From Streptomyces sp. H27-H1 (GTDB taxonomy: Bacteria > Actinomycetota > Actinomycetes > Streptomycetales > Streptomycetaceae): 64,000 bases of DNA. Position 1 is the stretch's first letter, and each line of letters begins with the position of its first letter. Below the pieces are notes generated by a model, which searched no databases, had not been told where the DNA came from, and saw only the letters and a list, made by a program, of their open reading frames with translations. Location: positions 33,146 through 97,145 of the forward strand of contig NZ_JAPNLJ010000034.1 in the NCBI RefSeq assembly GCF_026627445.1. The letters run 5' to 3'. Shown piece by piece: positions 32,913 to 41,510 of this stretch. The position numbers and the translations under genes were made by a program.

Positions 32913-35900
32913 CTACGCGGCGGCCGGCTCGTCCTCGCCCACGAAGGTGCGCCACAGTTCGGCGTACCGGCCGCCGCGGGCCAGCAGCTCGGCGTGGGTG
33001 CCGTCCTCCGCCACCCGGCCCCGGTCCATGACCACGACCCGGTCGGCGCGCGCGGCGGTGGTCAGCCGGTGCGCCACGACCAGAGTGGTCCGCTTGCCCG
33101 CGAGCCGGTCCGTGGCCTGGTTGACCAGGGCTTCGGTGGCCAGGTCGAGGGCGGCGGTGGCCTCGTCGAGCAGCAGCACGTCGGGGTCGACGAGCTCGGC
33201 GCGGGCCAGCGCGATCAGCTGCCGCTGGCCGGCGGAGAGGTTGCGGCCCCGCTCGGTGACGGTGTGCAGGTAGCCGCCGTCCAGCGTGGCGATCATGGCG
33301 TGGGCGCCGACCGCGTGCGCGGCGGCCTCCACCTGGGCGTCGCTCGCCTCGGGCCGGCCGTAGGCGATGGCGTCGCGGACCGTCCCCGGGAAGAGGTACG
33401 GCTCCTGGGGGACGACGCCGAGGCGGTGGCGGTAGGCCGTCAGGTCCAGCTCGCGCAGGTCCACCCCGTCGGCGGTGACCCGGCCGGAGGTCGGATCGTA
33501 GAACCGGGCCACCATCTTGACCAGCGTGGACTTGCCGGCACCGGTCTCGCCGACGAAGGCGACGGTCTGCCCGGCGGGGATGCGCAGGCTGATTCCGGCG
33601 AGCGCCTGCTCCTTCTCCCCGCGCTCCTCGGCGGTGCCGTACCCGAAGTGGACCCCCTCGAAGGCGATCTCGCCGCGCAGCTCCGGGACCGGGCGCGGCT
33701 CGGCCGCGCCGGGGGTGCTGGTGGGCTCGCGCAGCAGGCCCTGGATCCGGCCCAGGGAGACGGTGGCCTGCTGGTAGCCGTCGAAGACCTGCGAGAGCTG
33801 CTGGACGGGGGCGAAGAACAGGTCGATGTAGAGCAGGTACGCGACCAGCGCGCCGGTGGTGAGCGTGCCGGCCTCCACCCGGCCCGCGCCGACGATCAGC
33901 ACGGCGGCCGCGGCCCCGGAGGACAGCAGCTGGACGAAGGGGAAGTAGACGGATATCAGCCACTGGCCGCGGACCCGGGCCTCGCGGTACGAGTCGCTGC
34001 GCTCGGCGAACCGGACGGCTCCGGCGCGCTGGCGGCGGAAGGCCTGGACGATGCGCAGTCCGGCCACGGACTCCTGGAGGTCGGCGTTGACCAGCCCGAC
34101 CCGGTCGCGGGCGAGCTCGTAGGCGGCCACGGACTTGCGGCGGAAGAACACCGTGCCGAGGATCAGCAGCGGCAGGGTGGCGAAGACGATCAGCGCCAGC
34201 TCCACGTCCAGGACGAGCAGGGCGATCAGGATGCCGAAGAAGGTCAGGACGGAGACGACGGCGGTGACGAGCCCGGTCTGCAGGAAGCTGGACAGGGCGT
34301 CCACGTCGGTGGTCATCCGGGTCATGATCTTGCCGGTCAGCTCGCGCTCGTAGTAGTCGAGGCCGAGGCGCTGGAGCTGGGCGAAGATCTTGACGCGCAG
34401 TGCGTAGAGCACGCGCTCGCCGGTGCGGCCGGTCATCCGGGTCTCGGCGAACTGCGCGGCCCACTGGGCCAGGACGACGCCGAGCGCGAGGAGTGACGCC
34501 GCCCAGACGGCGCCGAGGGCGGCGGCTTCGACGCCCTGGTCGATGCCGTGCCGGATCAGGATGGGCAGGAGCAGCCCGGAGCCGGCGTCCAGGGCGACGA
34601 GGCCGAGGGATATCGCGAGCGGGGCCCAGAAGCCGCGCAGCAGGCGGCGCAGGTTGTAGCTGTCCTCGGCGGACGCGGCGCGGGTCTCGTCCACGTCGGG
34701 GGTGTCTTCGGCGGGCGGCAGCGCGGCCACCTGCGCGAGCAGTTCGGGGGTGGCGGGCATTCCCGCGGCGGCGGTGGTCTTCTCGTCCGCCTCCTCCTGG
34801 CGCTGCCAGAGCTCGGGGGTGATCCCGCCGGCCACCCGGCGCTTGGCGTTGACGGGCTCGGAGTCGATCTCGGCCTCGAACTCGATGTCCCGCTCGATAT
34901 CGCGCTCGAACTCCTCCATCACAGGCGCCTCGGGCGTCCGCGGGGAGCCGGCGCCCAGTGCGTCCGGGTCGGTGAGCAGCCGCCGGTACAGGGCGGAGCG
35001 GCGCTCCAGCTCCTCGTGCGTACCGATGTCGGAGAGCCGCCCGCCGTCCAGTACGGCGATCCGGTCAGCCAGCGCGAGCGTGGAGCGGCGGTGGGCGATG
35101 AGCAGGGTGGTGCGGCCGGCCATGACGGCCCGCAGGGCCTCGTGGATCTCGTGCTCGACGCGGGCGTCGACGGCGGAGGTCGCGTCGTCGAGGAGCAGCA
35201 GGCGGGGGTCGGTGAGGATGGCGCGGGCGAGCGCGATGCGCTGGCGCTGGCCGCCGGAGAGGGTAAGGCCCTGCTCCCCGACCGTGGTCTCGTACCCGGC
35301 GGGGAGGGCCTGGACGAACCCTTCGGCCTGGGCGGCGCGGGCGGCGGCCTCAACCTGTTCGTCGGTGGCGCCGGGGTGCCCGTAGGCGATGTTGGCGCGG
35401 ATGGTGTCGGAGAAGAGGAACGAGTCCTCGGGCACCAGCCCGATCGCGTCGCGCAGCGAGTCGTAGGTCAGCTCGCGCACGTCGTGGCCGCCGACGCGGA
35501 CGGTGCCGCGGTCGGCGTCGTAGAAGCGGGGCAGGAGGAGCGAGAGGGTGGACTTGCCGCTGCCGGAGGATCCGACGAGGGCGATGGTCTCCCCCTCCTC
35601 GATGCGCAGGGAGAACCCGTCGAGCACGGGCCGCTCGGTGTCGTACCCGAAGCGCACGTCATCGAACTCGACGGTGGCGGGCGTGTCGGCGGGAAGCGTC
35701 TTCGTCCCCTCCTGGATCACCGGCTCGGTGTCGATGAGCTCGAACACCCGCTCGGCGCCGGCGCGGGCCTGCTGGCCGACGGTGAGGACCATGGCGAGCA
35801 TGCGGACGGGGCCGACGAGCTGGGCGAGGTAGGTGGAGAAGGCGACGAAGGTACCGAGGGTCACCTGCCCCTTGGTGGCCATCCAGCCGCCGAGGGCCAG

Positions 35901-36698
35901 CATCGCGACCTGCCCGAGGGCGGGTACGGCCTGCAGGGCGGGGGTGTAGCGCGAGTTCATCCGGATGCTGCGCATCCGCCCGGCGAACAGCCGGCGGCCG
36001 GCGGCGCGGAGCTTTCCGGTCTCCTGCTCCTCCTGGCCGAAGCCCTTGACGACGCGGACGCCGGTGACGGACCCGTCGACGACGGTGGCGACGGCGGCGG
36101 CCTGGCTCTGCGCGTACCAGGTGGCGGGGAAGAGCTTCTTGCGGCTGCGCTTGGCGATGAACCAGAGGGCGGGGGCCATGAGCAGCGCGACGAGGGTCAG
36201 CAGCGGCGAGAGCCACAGCATGATCCCGAGGGATATCCCGAAGAGCAGGAAGTTCCCGATGGTCATGGGCAGCATGAACAGCAGGCCCTGGATCAGCTGG
36301 AGGTCGCTGGTGGCCCGCCCGACGACCTGGCCGGTGGACAGCTCGTCCTGGCGCCGCCCGTCGAGGCGGGCGATGGTGTCGTACATGTCGGTGCGCAGGT
36401 CGTGCTGCACGTCGAGGGCGAGGCGCCCTCCGTAGTACCTGCGGATGTAGGTGAGTACGTACACCAGCGCCGCGGCGGCTATGAGCATCCCGGCCCAGGG
36501 CCCCATGGCCTTCGTCTTGTCCCCGATGACGTCGTCGAGGATCACCTTGGTGACGAGCGGTACGAGTGCCAGCACGGCCATGCCGCCGAGCGAGGACCCG
36601 AGCGCCAGCAGCACATTGGCCTTGTACCGCCAGGTGTAGGCCGCCAGCCTCCTGCCCCAGCCCTGTTTCTCGCCTGTTCCCGTCGCTGCCGCCACCAC
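32913..36698 (-). CDS. Fused double ABC exporter (two TMD-NBD halves)
   Basis: A 1261-residue protein made of two complete type IV ABC exporter halves: TMD1 (about 20-300), NBD1 (340-580), a charged linker (590-680), TMD2 (690-980) and NBD2 (1010-1250). NBD1 has Walker A GSSGSGKST, signature LSGGQ and Walker B LLLLDDATSAVD, with Asp where the catalytic Glu is expected. NBD2 has GETGAGKST, signature LSAGQ and VLLLDEATAALD, with Glu present. So one nucleotide site is degenerate and one canonical, as in heterodimeric multidrug exporters. GTG at 36698 follows GGAGG by six bases. The substrate is unknown. Confidence 0.93.
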   Translation of the reverse strand: MVAAATGTGEKQGWGRRLAAYTWRYKANVLLALGSSLGGMAVLALVPLVTKVILDDVIGDKTKAMGPWAGMLIAAAALVYVLTYIRRYYGGRLALDVQHDLRTDMYDTIARLDGRRQDELSTGQVVGRATSDLQLIQGLLFMLPMTIGNFLLFGISLGIMLWLSPLLTLVALLMAPALWFIAKRSRKKLFPATWYAQSQAAAVATVVDGSVTGVRVVKGFGQEEQETGKLRAAGRRLFAGRMRSIRMNSRYTPALQAVPALGQVAMLALGGWMATKGQVTLGTFVAFSTYLAQLVGPVRMLAMVLTVGQQARAGAERVFELIDTEPVIQEGTKTLPADTPATVEFDDVRFGYDTERPVLDGFSLRIEEGETIALVGSSGSGKSTLSLLLPRFYDADRGTVRVGGHDVRELTYDSLRDAIGLVPEDSFLFSDTIRANIAYGHPGATDEQVEAAARAAQAEGFVQALPAGYETTVGEQGLTLSGGQRQRIALARAILTDPRLLLLDDATSAVDARVEHEIHEALRAVMAGRTTLLIAHRRSTLALADRIAVLDGGRLSDIGTHEELERRSALYRRLLTDPDALGAGSPRTPEAPVMEEFERDIERDIEFEAEIDSEPVNAKRRVAGGITPELWQRQEEADEKTTAAAGMPATPELLAQVAALPPAEDTPDVDETRAASAEDSYNLRRLLRGFWAPLAISLGLVALDAGSGLLLPILIRHGIDQGVEAAALGAVWAASLLALGVVLAQWAAQFAETRMTGRTGERVLYALRVKIFAQLQRLGLDYYERELTGKIMTRMTTDVDALSSFLQTGLVTAVVSVLTFFGILIALLVLDVELALIVFATLPLLILGTVFFRRKSVAAYELARDRVGLVNADLQESVAGLRIVQAFRRQRAGAVRFAERSDSYREARVRGQWLISVYFPFVQLLSSGAAAAVLIVGAGRVEAGTLTTGALVAYLLYIDLFFAPVQQLSQVFDGYQQATVSLGRIQGLLREPTSTPGAAEPRPVPELRGEIAFEGVHFGYGTAEERGEKEQALAGISLRIPAGQTVAFVGETGAGKSTLVKMVARFYDPTSGRVTADGVDLRELDLTAYRHRLGVVPQEPYLFPGTVRDAIAYGRPEASDAQVEAAAHAVGAHAMIATLDGGYLHTVTERGRNLSAGQRQLIALARAELVDPDVLLLDEATAALDLATEALVNQATDRLAGKRTTLVVAHRLTTAARADRVVVMDRGRVAEDGTHAELLARGGRYAELWRTFVGEDEPAAA

Positions 36699-36856
36699 GT
36701 GGTGCCTCCCCGTTCGTCATGCCCTACCGGAAGCGCCAACGCTCCGACCGGCGGATTTCATCCCACCGCAACAATCGAACGGGTTTACGTGGCGACGGGC
36801 GAGGCGGCGTGGCCCGTCCGGGGGAAGCGGGGCCCGGAGCGGGGTCTGGGCGGGGT

Positions 36857-37621
36857 CTAGGGTGCGTCGAACTCGTACTCCAGGACGTAGGCGGAGGCGT
36901 CGAGGACCATCTCGTTGACCTCGACCACCGCCCCGTCGGCGGCGAAGGCGGTGCGGACGACCAGGACGACGGGCGTCCCGGCGGCCAGCCCGAGCCTCCC
37001 GGCCTCCTCCTGGTTCGGCATCCGCGACCGGACCTCCTCACGGAACCGCGCGGGCCCCCGGCCGAGCTCGGCGAGCCGGGCGTAGATGCCGCCGGGCCCG
37101 GTGTCCGGCTCGGTGATGGGCGTACCCGCCACGAGGGCGGCGTCGAGGTACGAGGTCGCGAGCATGACGGGCTTCCCGTCGAGGAGGAACCTGCGGCGGC
37201 GGACACAGGCGAGCGCGCCGTCGGCGAGCCCGAGGGCAGCGGCGACGGTTCTGGGGGCGGCTTCACTGGAAACCCCGAGGGGCTCGACCTCGGGATCGTG
37301 ACCCTTGCCCTCCGCGGCCCAGATGGACCCTCCGGCACCCCACACCTCGACGGCCAGCCGTTGGATACCCCTGCGCCGGATCCCGACCCGGAACTCACGC
37401 ACGAAGACACCGGCGCCCTTGCGCGCCTCGGTCAGCCCTTCGGCCTGCAGGACGCCGAATGCCTGCCTGGCCGTCATCCGGGCGACGCCGTAGGTGGCCA
37501 TGAGGTCACTCTCGCCGGGCAGCCGGTCGCCGGGCCCGTACTCGCCGGAGGCGATCGCGTCCTTGAGTGCGGCGGCGATGCGCACGTACTTGGGCTGCCG
37601 TACAGCGCCGTCACTCGGCAT
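36857..37621 (-). CDS. GntR-family (HutC-type) transcriptional regulator
   Basis: 254 residues. The N-terminal GntR winged helix (RIAALKDAIASGEYGPGDRLPGE, then YGVARMTARQAFGVLQAEG) is followed by a UTRA effector-binding domain (CVRRRRFLLDGKPVMLATSYLD). ATG at 37621 has GGGGAGG upstream. It is divergent from a small ATPase gene, and two identical TATCTAGATA palindromes lie in the 168-base intergenic region, one toward each gene, so autoregulation plus control of the ATPase gene is likely. The effector is unknown. Confidence 0.9.
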   Translation of the reverse strand: MPSDGAVRQPKYVRIAAALKDAIASGEYGPGDRLPGESDLMATYGVARMTARQAFGVLQAEGLTEARKGAGVFVREFRVGIRRRGIQRLAVEVWGAGGSIWAAEGKGHDPEVEPLGVSSEAAPRTVAAALGLADGALACVRRRRFLLDGKPVMLATSYLDAALVAGTPITEPDTGPGGIYARLAELGRGPARFREEVRSRMPNQEEAGRLGLAAGTPVVLVVRTAFAADGAVVEVNEMVLDASAYVLEYEFDAP

Positions 37622-37711
37622 GCGGTCCTCCCCGATCATCTCCCGACAGCCTAGGGGCGCACGGGAACCGCAGATGCCGACTGCTCGTACAACACGCGTC
37701 GACATCGAACA

Positions 37712-37721
37712 TATCTAGATA
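37712..37721. promoter_or_regulatory. Operator palindrome TATCTAGATA, GntR side
   Basis: A 10-bp perfect palindrome 91 bases upstream of the GntR start. With its flanking bases it reads AGGTATCTAGATA on the minus strand, the same as the second site on the plus strand. Probably the GntR binding site controlling its own promoter. Confidence 0.7.
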
Positions 37722-37768
37722 CCTCTTGACGCCCCGTCGACGAGGTCGCTTCACTTGGATGAGTCAGG

Positions 37769-37778
37769 TATCTAGATA
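37769..37778. promoter_or_regulatory. Operator palindrome TATCTAGATA, ATPase side
   Basis: An identical 10-bp palindrome 12 bases before the ATG of the ATPase gene, in AGGTATCTAGATA context. Binding here would block transcription start or elongation into that gene. Confidence 0.7.
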
Positions 37779-37789
37779 GGTGAGGCCTC

Positions 37790-38203
37790 ATGACGCTGCC
37801 CTGTGCCGACGAGAAGTCCTGGATCCTTCCCCGCAGCCTCCGCGCTCCCGGCCGGGCCCGCGCCCTGCTGCGCAAGCAGCTCGCCACGTGGGGCGTCGCC
37901 CCGGAGCCCGCCGCCACGGCGGAGCTGCTGCTCTCCGAGCTGGTCACCAACGCCGTCCGGCACGGCCGCGCGCCGCAGGGGCGGTACATCGGGGTGCGGC
38001 TCGCCCGGTACGACGGAGTGCTGCGCGTGGAGGTCGCCGACGCGGGACCCGCCGTGAAACTCGCGCCGCAGGTCGTGGCGGACTGGGACGAGCGGGGGCG
38101 CGGGCTCGCGATCGTGGCGGCCCTCGCCGCGCGCTGGGGCTGCTGCCCACGGCTCCACGGCATCGGCAAGGCCGTCTGGGCGGAGGTGCCCGTCAGGGGG
38201 TAG
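37790..38203 (+). CDS. Anti-sigma-factor-like ATP-binding protein (HATPase_c_2)
   Basis: 137 residues with the GHKL kinase-fold of SpoIIAB/RsbW-like proteins: N-box ELLLSELVTNAVRHG, G1 box EVADAGP and G2 region ERGRGLAIVAALA. Streptomyces encodes dozens of such stand-alone ATPases, often paired with a regulator; partner sigma factors or DNA-binding proteins are mostly unknown. It is divergent from the GntR gene with an operator 12 bases before its ATG. The 3' end overlaps the convergent lipoprotein gene by 11 bases. Confidence 0.88.
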   Translation: MTLPCADEKSWILPRSLRAPGRARALLRKQLATWGVAPEPAATAELLLSELVTNAVRHGRAPQGRYIGVRLARYDGVLRVEVADAGPAVKLAPQVVADWDERGRGLAIVAALAARWGCCPRLHGIGKAVWAEVPVRG

Positions 38204-38867
38204 GGAGCGGCTTCACCACGGGGGGCTTCTCCAGCGGCTTGTTCTCGCAGCCGAGGGCGTCGGTGACGCGGCGGGCCATGAGGTAGGTGAGGGCGGTCTG
38301 CCGGTCCCGGGCCGCCTGATCGATGTCCGTCCGGGGGATGTTGACCGTGTACGAAGCATTCGCGTAAAACCATGCCGCCTTCGACTTCTGACCGAGCTCG
38401 CCGGGCATGTCGCACTGGACGCGCAGCTTCGTATAGGTGTCGTTGGTCTCGGCGGAAACACCGTTCACCTCGTACGGGACACCCTTGGCCAGGGACCACT
38501 CCGGCTCCTTCGAGGCGCGAGGTGCCCATCCGAAGCCGAACGTCGCACGCTCCCGGCTCTGGGCACCCGGCCAATAGGCGCACGTGTACCACGGAAGTGT
38601 CGCCTTTTCGGTGCCCATCCCACGCAGTCCGCGCTCAAGCCCCTCCTGCACACGCTTCGTGCGGTTGGTGATCTGGGTCTCGATGTCTTCTGTACGGAGG
38701 ATCCCTCGCAGGAGCACTTCTTCGTCCGCGGAAGGCACGATCTCGCACAGATGGTCGACCTTGGCTTCCGGGGCGCCCGAGTCGCACGACGCCAGCGTCA
38801 GGACGCAAAGGAGCGCAACCGTCGACCGCACGAGGGCCTCGAGCACATCAGGGCCGGAGGTGCGCAC
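38193..38867 (-). CDS. Predicted lipoprotein of unknown function
   Basis: 224 residues. The N-terminal hydrophobic segment ending VLTLASC is a lipobox, so it is probably anchored on the outer face of the membrane. The mature part has three more cysteines (HLCEIV, WYTCAYW, RVQCDM) and a late one (LGCENK). No family was recognised. GTG at 38867 is chosen as GGAGG lies six bases upstream; it overlaps the end of the large upstream gene by 20 bases, so the two are cotranscribed. Confidence 0.78.
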   Translation of the reverse strand: MRTSGPDVLEALVRSTVALLCVLTLASCDSGAPEAKVDHLCEIVPSADEEVLLRGILRTEDIETQITNRTKRVQEGLERGLRGMGTEKATLPWYTCAYWPGAQSRERATFGFGWAPRASKEPEWSLAKGVPYEVNGVSAETNDTYTKLRVQCDMPGELGQKSKAAWFYANASYTVNIPRTDIDQAARDRQTALTYLMARRVTDALGCENKPLEKPPVVKPLPTP

Positions 38868-40995
38868 GGGCTGCCTCCCGTCCGGTCGTGTACGCGGTGT
38901 TGGAAGCGTCCTTGGCATGCTCGAACGCCGGGTCCGTCTGGATCTTCCGTTCCTCTCCCCATGCGTCGAACAGCTTGTTGGTCCCCTCCACACCCGCCGA
39001 GTAATTGCGACTGGACTCCTGCTTGCTCTGCTCCTCGGCCGCGTCCTTGACGCCCTCGACCCAGTCGTACCCGGCCACGTCGATCAGCGAGCCTCCGATC
39101 GTGCTCACGACGGGGATCTCGCCGATGAGCCCGTTTCCGGCGGCAGCCGTGTACGCGGCCGTGCCCTCCGCCCACGTCACTCGGTCGTCTTCCTTGTCCT
39201 TGTAGACATCGGCCCCGATGCCGTTGAGGGCGCCGCCGGCCACGCCGATGTCGTGGGCGCGGTTGTCCCAGTCGGCGCTCACGCCGTGCAGATCGCTCTT
39301 GTACGGGGCAGCGGTCACGAGCTGCTCCGCCGAGTAGGCCCGTTCAGCCTCGACCATCAGGGCGTAGGACGGGCCGTCGTCCGCGATTCCGCGCATCACG
39401 CGGATCAGGCTGCCCTGGCCGACCGCGATCTGGGCCTCGTTACCCGAACCGTGGATCGAGTCGCTGCCCCCGATCTCACCCAGGTCGGAGTTCTGTCCGC
39501 CCAGGATCTCGTGGGTGTCGCCCACATAGTCGACCAGCGCCTTCGCCATCGGCTGGCGCAGGCCCTCCAGGTCTTCCGGGAACTCGTCCCCGCCCATCTC
39601 GTCGTCGAGGAAGCGGATCGCGTTGTGCATCACCCGCGCCTGGCCCTCGGTGTGCGGGCCGGGCGGGCCCAGCTTCTCGCCGTCCGTGTGGCCGGTGGCC
39701 GCCGCCTGGATGGCCGCGCCCAGGCCGGCCGTCTTCTCGCCGTCCATCTCGATCGGGGAGCCGTAGCCGGTCGAGATCCAGGGGTCGGGCATGTCGCGGT
39801 CGTTGAGCAGGTACTTGAGGTGTTCGTTCTTGTTGCCGGGCGCCTCGGGGTCGAGGAAGTGCGTCGCCGAGTCCGGGTCCTTGGCCATGATGCCGAGCAG
39901 GCCGTCCAGCGGGTCCGAGACCAGGTTCGGGCGCTGGGGGTCGTAGGCGTGGTCGTACATGTTCGGCTTCGACTTCTCGGCCTCGATCATGCCGTCGCCG
40001 ATGTCGTTGAGGAACTGCTTGCCGTAGCCGTCACCGTTGCGCAGCAGGGTCGTGAGGGCCTGGTAGCCGTTCAGGGGCCGCGCGCCCCCGGCGAGGGTCT
40101 CCGGTCCCTGCTCCTTGAGCCCGTTGACGAAGGGCTTGTAGGCGTAGCTGTCCGGGTCCTTGGTGCCCGACGCGATCGTGCCCGCGAGGCCGGAGTTGAT
40201 CGACTCGTAGAGCTTCTTGTCGGCGGCCGAGGCTCCGCGGTCGTTGGACGCCAGGTTCATCTGGTCCGCGAGGTGCAGGGTGTCCTTGGCGCCCAGCGAG
40301 TTCAGGTACGCCTGGCTGAAGTGGGGGTCCTTCGAGTTCTGCCGCAGCAGCTCGTCGTAGTGCCGCAGTTCGTCCGGGGAGGCCTTGCCGTCGCGGATCT
40401 TCTGGGTGAGGGCGAGCGCCTCCACGGCCTCGACGTCGTTGACGGGCTTGGAGTTGAAGCCGAACATCGAGGTTCCGTCGGCCCCCGACGCGTTCATCAG
40501 GGCGATCCTGACGTCCTCGTCGAACTCCGTGACGGCCTTGACGGTGTCCCCGATCCGGCTCGTCCAGGAGCGCTCGACCTCCGGGAGGTCGGGATCGTGC
40601 CGCACCGCGTTGGCGGTGGCCGCGTCGGCCTTGGAGTAGTCGTAGCTGGCGACGCCCTGCTCCGAGACCTTCATACCGGCGCCCCTGGCGTCCGCCGCGG
40701 CCGACACCACCCGGCCCTTGAGGTCCGTGAACCGGGCGTGCGCGTCACGGAGCAGGGACTCCATGGCCAGGGCCTCGGTCTGCGCGGACGCGAACTCCCG
40801 GCGGGTCATGGAGGAGTTGGCGGCGGCGGTCTGCTGACTGGAGCCCAGCCAGCCGTTGCCCGCGGAGACGATCTGGACCTCGTCCTTGTAGACGCCCTCC
40901 AGGGTCTTGAACTGTGTCGCCATGGCCTTCCAGCCGTCGGCGGCCGTGGTGAGCGCGGAGAGGTCCGTCTGCATGATCTCGGCGTAGTCCGGCAC
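38848..40995 (-). CDS. Large WXG100-like (DUF6571-type) protein
   Basis: 715 residues. The first 110 residues form a helical WXG-like module (ADGWKAMATQFKTLEGVYKDEV, then NGWLGSSQQTAAANSSM); the middle is helical and Asp/Gly-rich. Near residues 620-660 there is a short apolar stretch (AAAGNGLIGEIPVVSTIGGSLIDVAG), followed by a charged tail. This layout is seen in a widespread Streptomyces family that I would assign to DUF6571 from memory and that is linked by composition to type VII (ESX-like) substrates. No toxin domain was recognised. It lies between a small WXG-like gene and a lipoprotein gene on the same strand. Confidence 0.75.
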   Translation of the reverse strand: MPDYAEIMQTDLSALTTAADGWKAMATQFKTLEGVYKDEVQIVSAGNGWLGSSQQTAAANSSMTRREFASAQTEALAMESLLRDAHARFTDLKGRVVSAAADARGAGMKVSEQGVASYDYSKADAATANAVRHDPDLPEVERSWTSRIGDTVKAVTEFDEDVRIALMNASGADGTSMFGFNSKPVNDVEAVEALALTQKIRDGKASPDELRHYDELLRQNSKDPHFSQAYLNSLGAKDTLHLADQMNLASNDRGASAADKKLYESINSGLAGTIASGTKDPDSYAYKPFVNGLKEQGPETLAGGARPLNGYQALTTLLRNGDGYGKQFLNDIGDGMIEAEKSKPNMYDHAYDPQRPNLVSDPLDGLLGIMAKDPDSATHFLDPEAPGNKNEHLKYLLNDRDMPDPWISTGYGSPIEMDGEKTAGLGAAIQAAATGHTDGEKLGPPGPHTEGQARVMHNAIRFLDDEMGGDEFPEDLEGLRQPMAKALVDYVGDTHEILGGQNSDLGEIGGSDSIHGSGNEAQIAVGQGSLIRVMRGIADDGPSYALMVEAERAYSAEQLVTAAPYKSDLHGVSADWDNRAHDIGVAGGALNGIGADVYKDKEDDRVTWAEGTAAYTAAAGNGLIGEIPVVSTIGGSLIDVAGYDWVEGVKDAAEEQSKQESSRNYSAGVEGTNKLFDAWGEERKIQTDPAFEHAKDASNTAYTTGREAARAHLRP

Positions 40996-41003
40996 GTCTT
41001 CCC

Positions 41004-41447
41004 CTACAGTCCTGCGACCTTGGACTGCACCGGCTGGAAGCTCCCGCCCGTCAGCTGGTCGTTTCCGGTGAACAGGTTGGACGCGCCGCGCAGGGCCGTC
41101 TTCTCCGAGTTCAGACGCCCCATCAGTCGCTTCACCTGGTCGTCCCAGTGTTCATGGGCCTTGGTCAGGCCGGTCGCCGTCGCCCAGCCGCCGAAGGCCG
41201 CGACGGCGCCCCGGGTCGGTTCGTCGGCGGCGTCGGCGGCCTTCGTCGTACCGGGCTGGAGGACGTTCTCGATGGTGTCGGCGGCCTTCTTCTTCGCCGG
41301 AGGGGCCGTGGCCAGCACACCGGGCCCGCCGGCGGGCGCGGGGGAGCCGCCCTGTTCCGCGGGGAGCTGGTTCAGCCGCGTCCGCGGCGACGGGTCCGCG
41401 GTCCCGGCAGCCTGCTTGTGCGTGCTCCATTCGTCCTCGAACGACAC
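41004..41447 (-). CDS. Small WXG-like helical protein
   Basis: 147 residues; a Pro/Ala-rich N-terminal half and a helical C-terminal half with AHEHWDDQVKRLMGRLNSEKTALRGASNLFTGNDQ, which resembles a WXG100 helix pair. The stop is nine bases before the start of the large WXG-like gene, so they form one operon. GTG at 41447 has GGGGG four bases upstream; GTG at 41462 is the alternative. The function is unknown; a chaperone or partner of the larger protein is inferred from pairing. Confidence 0.65.
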   Translation of the reverse strand: MSFEDEWSTHKQAAGTADPSPRTRLNQLPAEQGGSPAPAGGPGVLATAPPAKKKAADTIENVLQPGTTKAADAADEPTRGAVAAFGGWATATGLTKAHEHWDDQVKRLMGRLNSEKTALRGASNLFTGNDQLTGGSFQPVQSKVAGL

Positions 41448-41510
41448 TGCTCCCCCTCGCACTCCGCCTCTGGTCCGGTCACAACACCCTAACCAGTGCG
41501 TCGGACCGCC

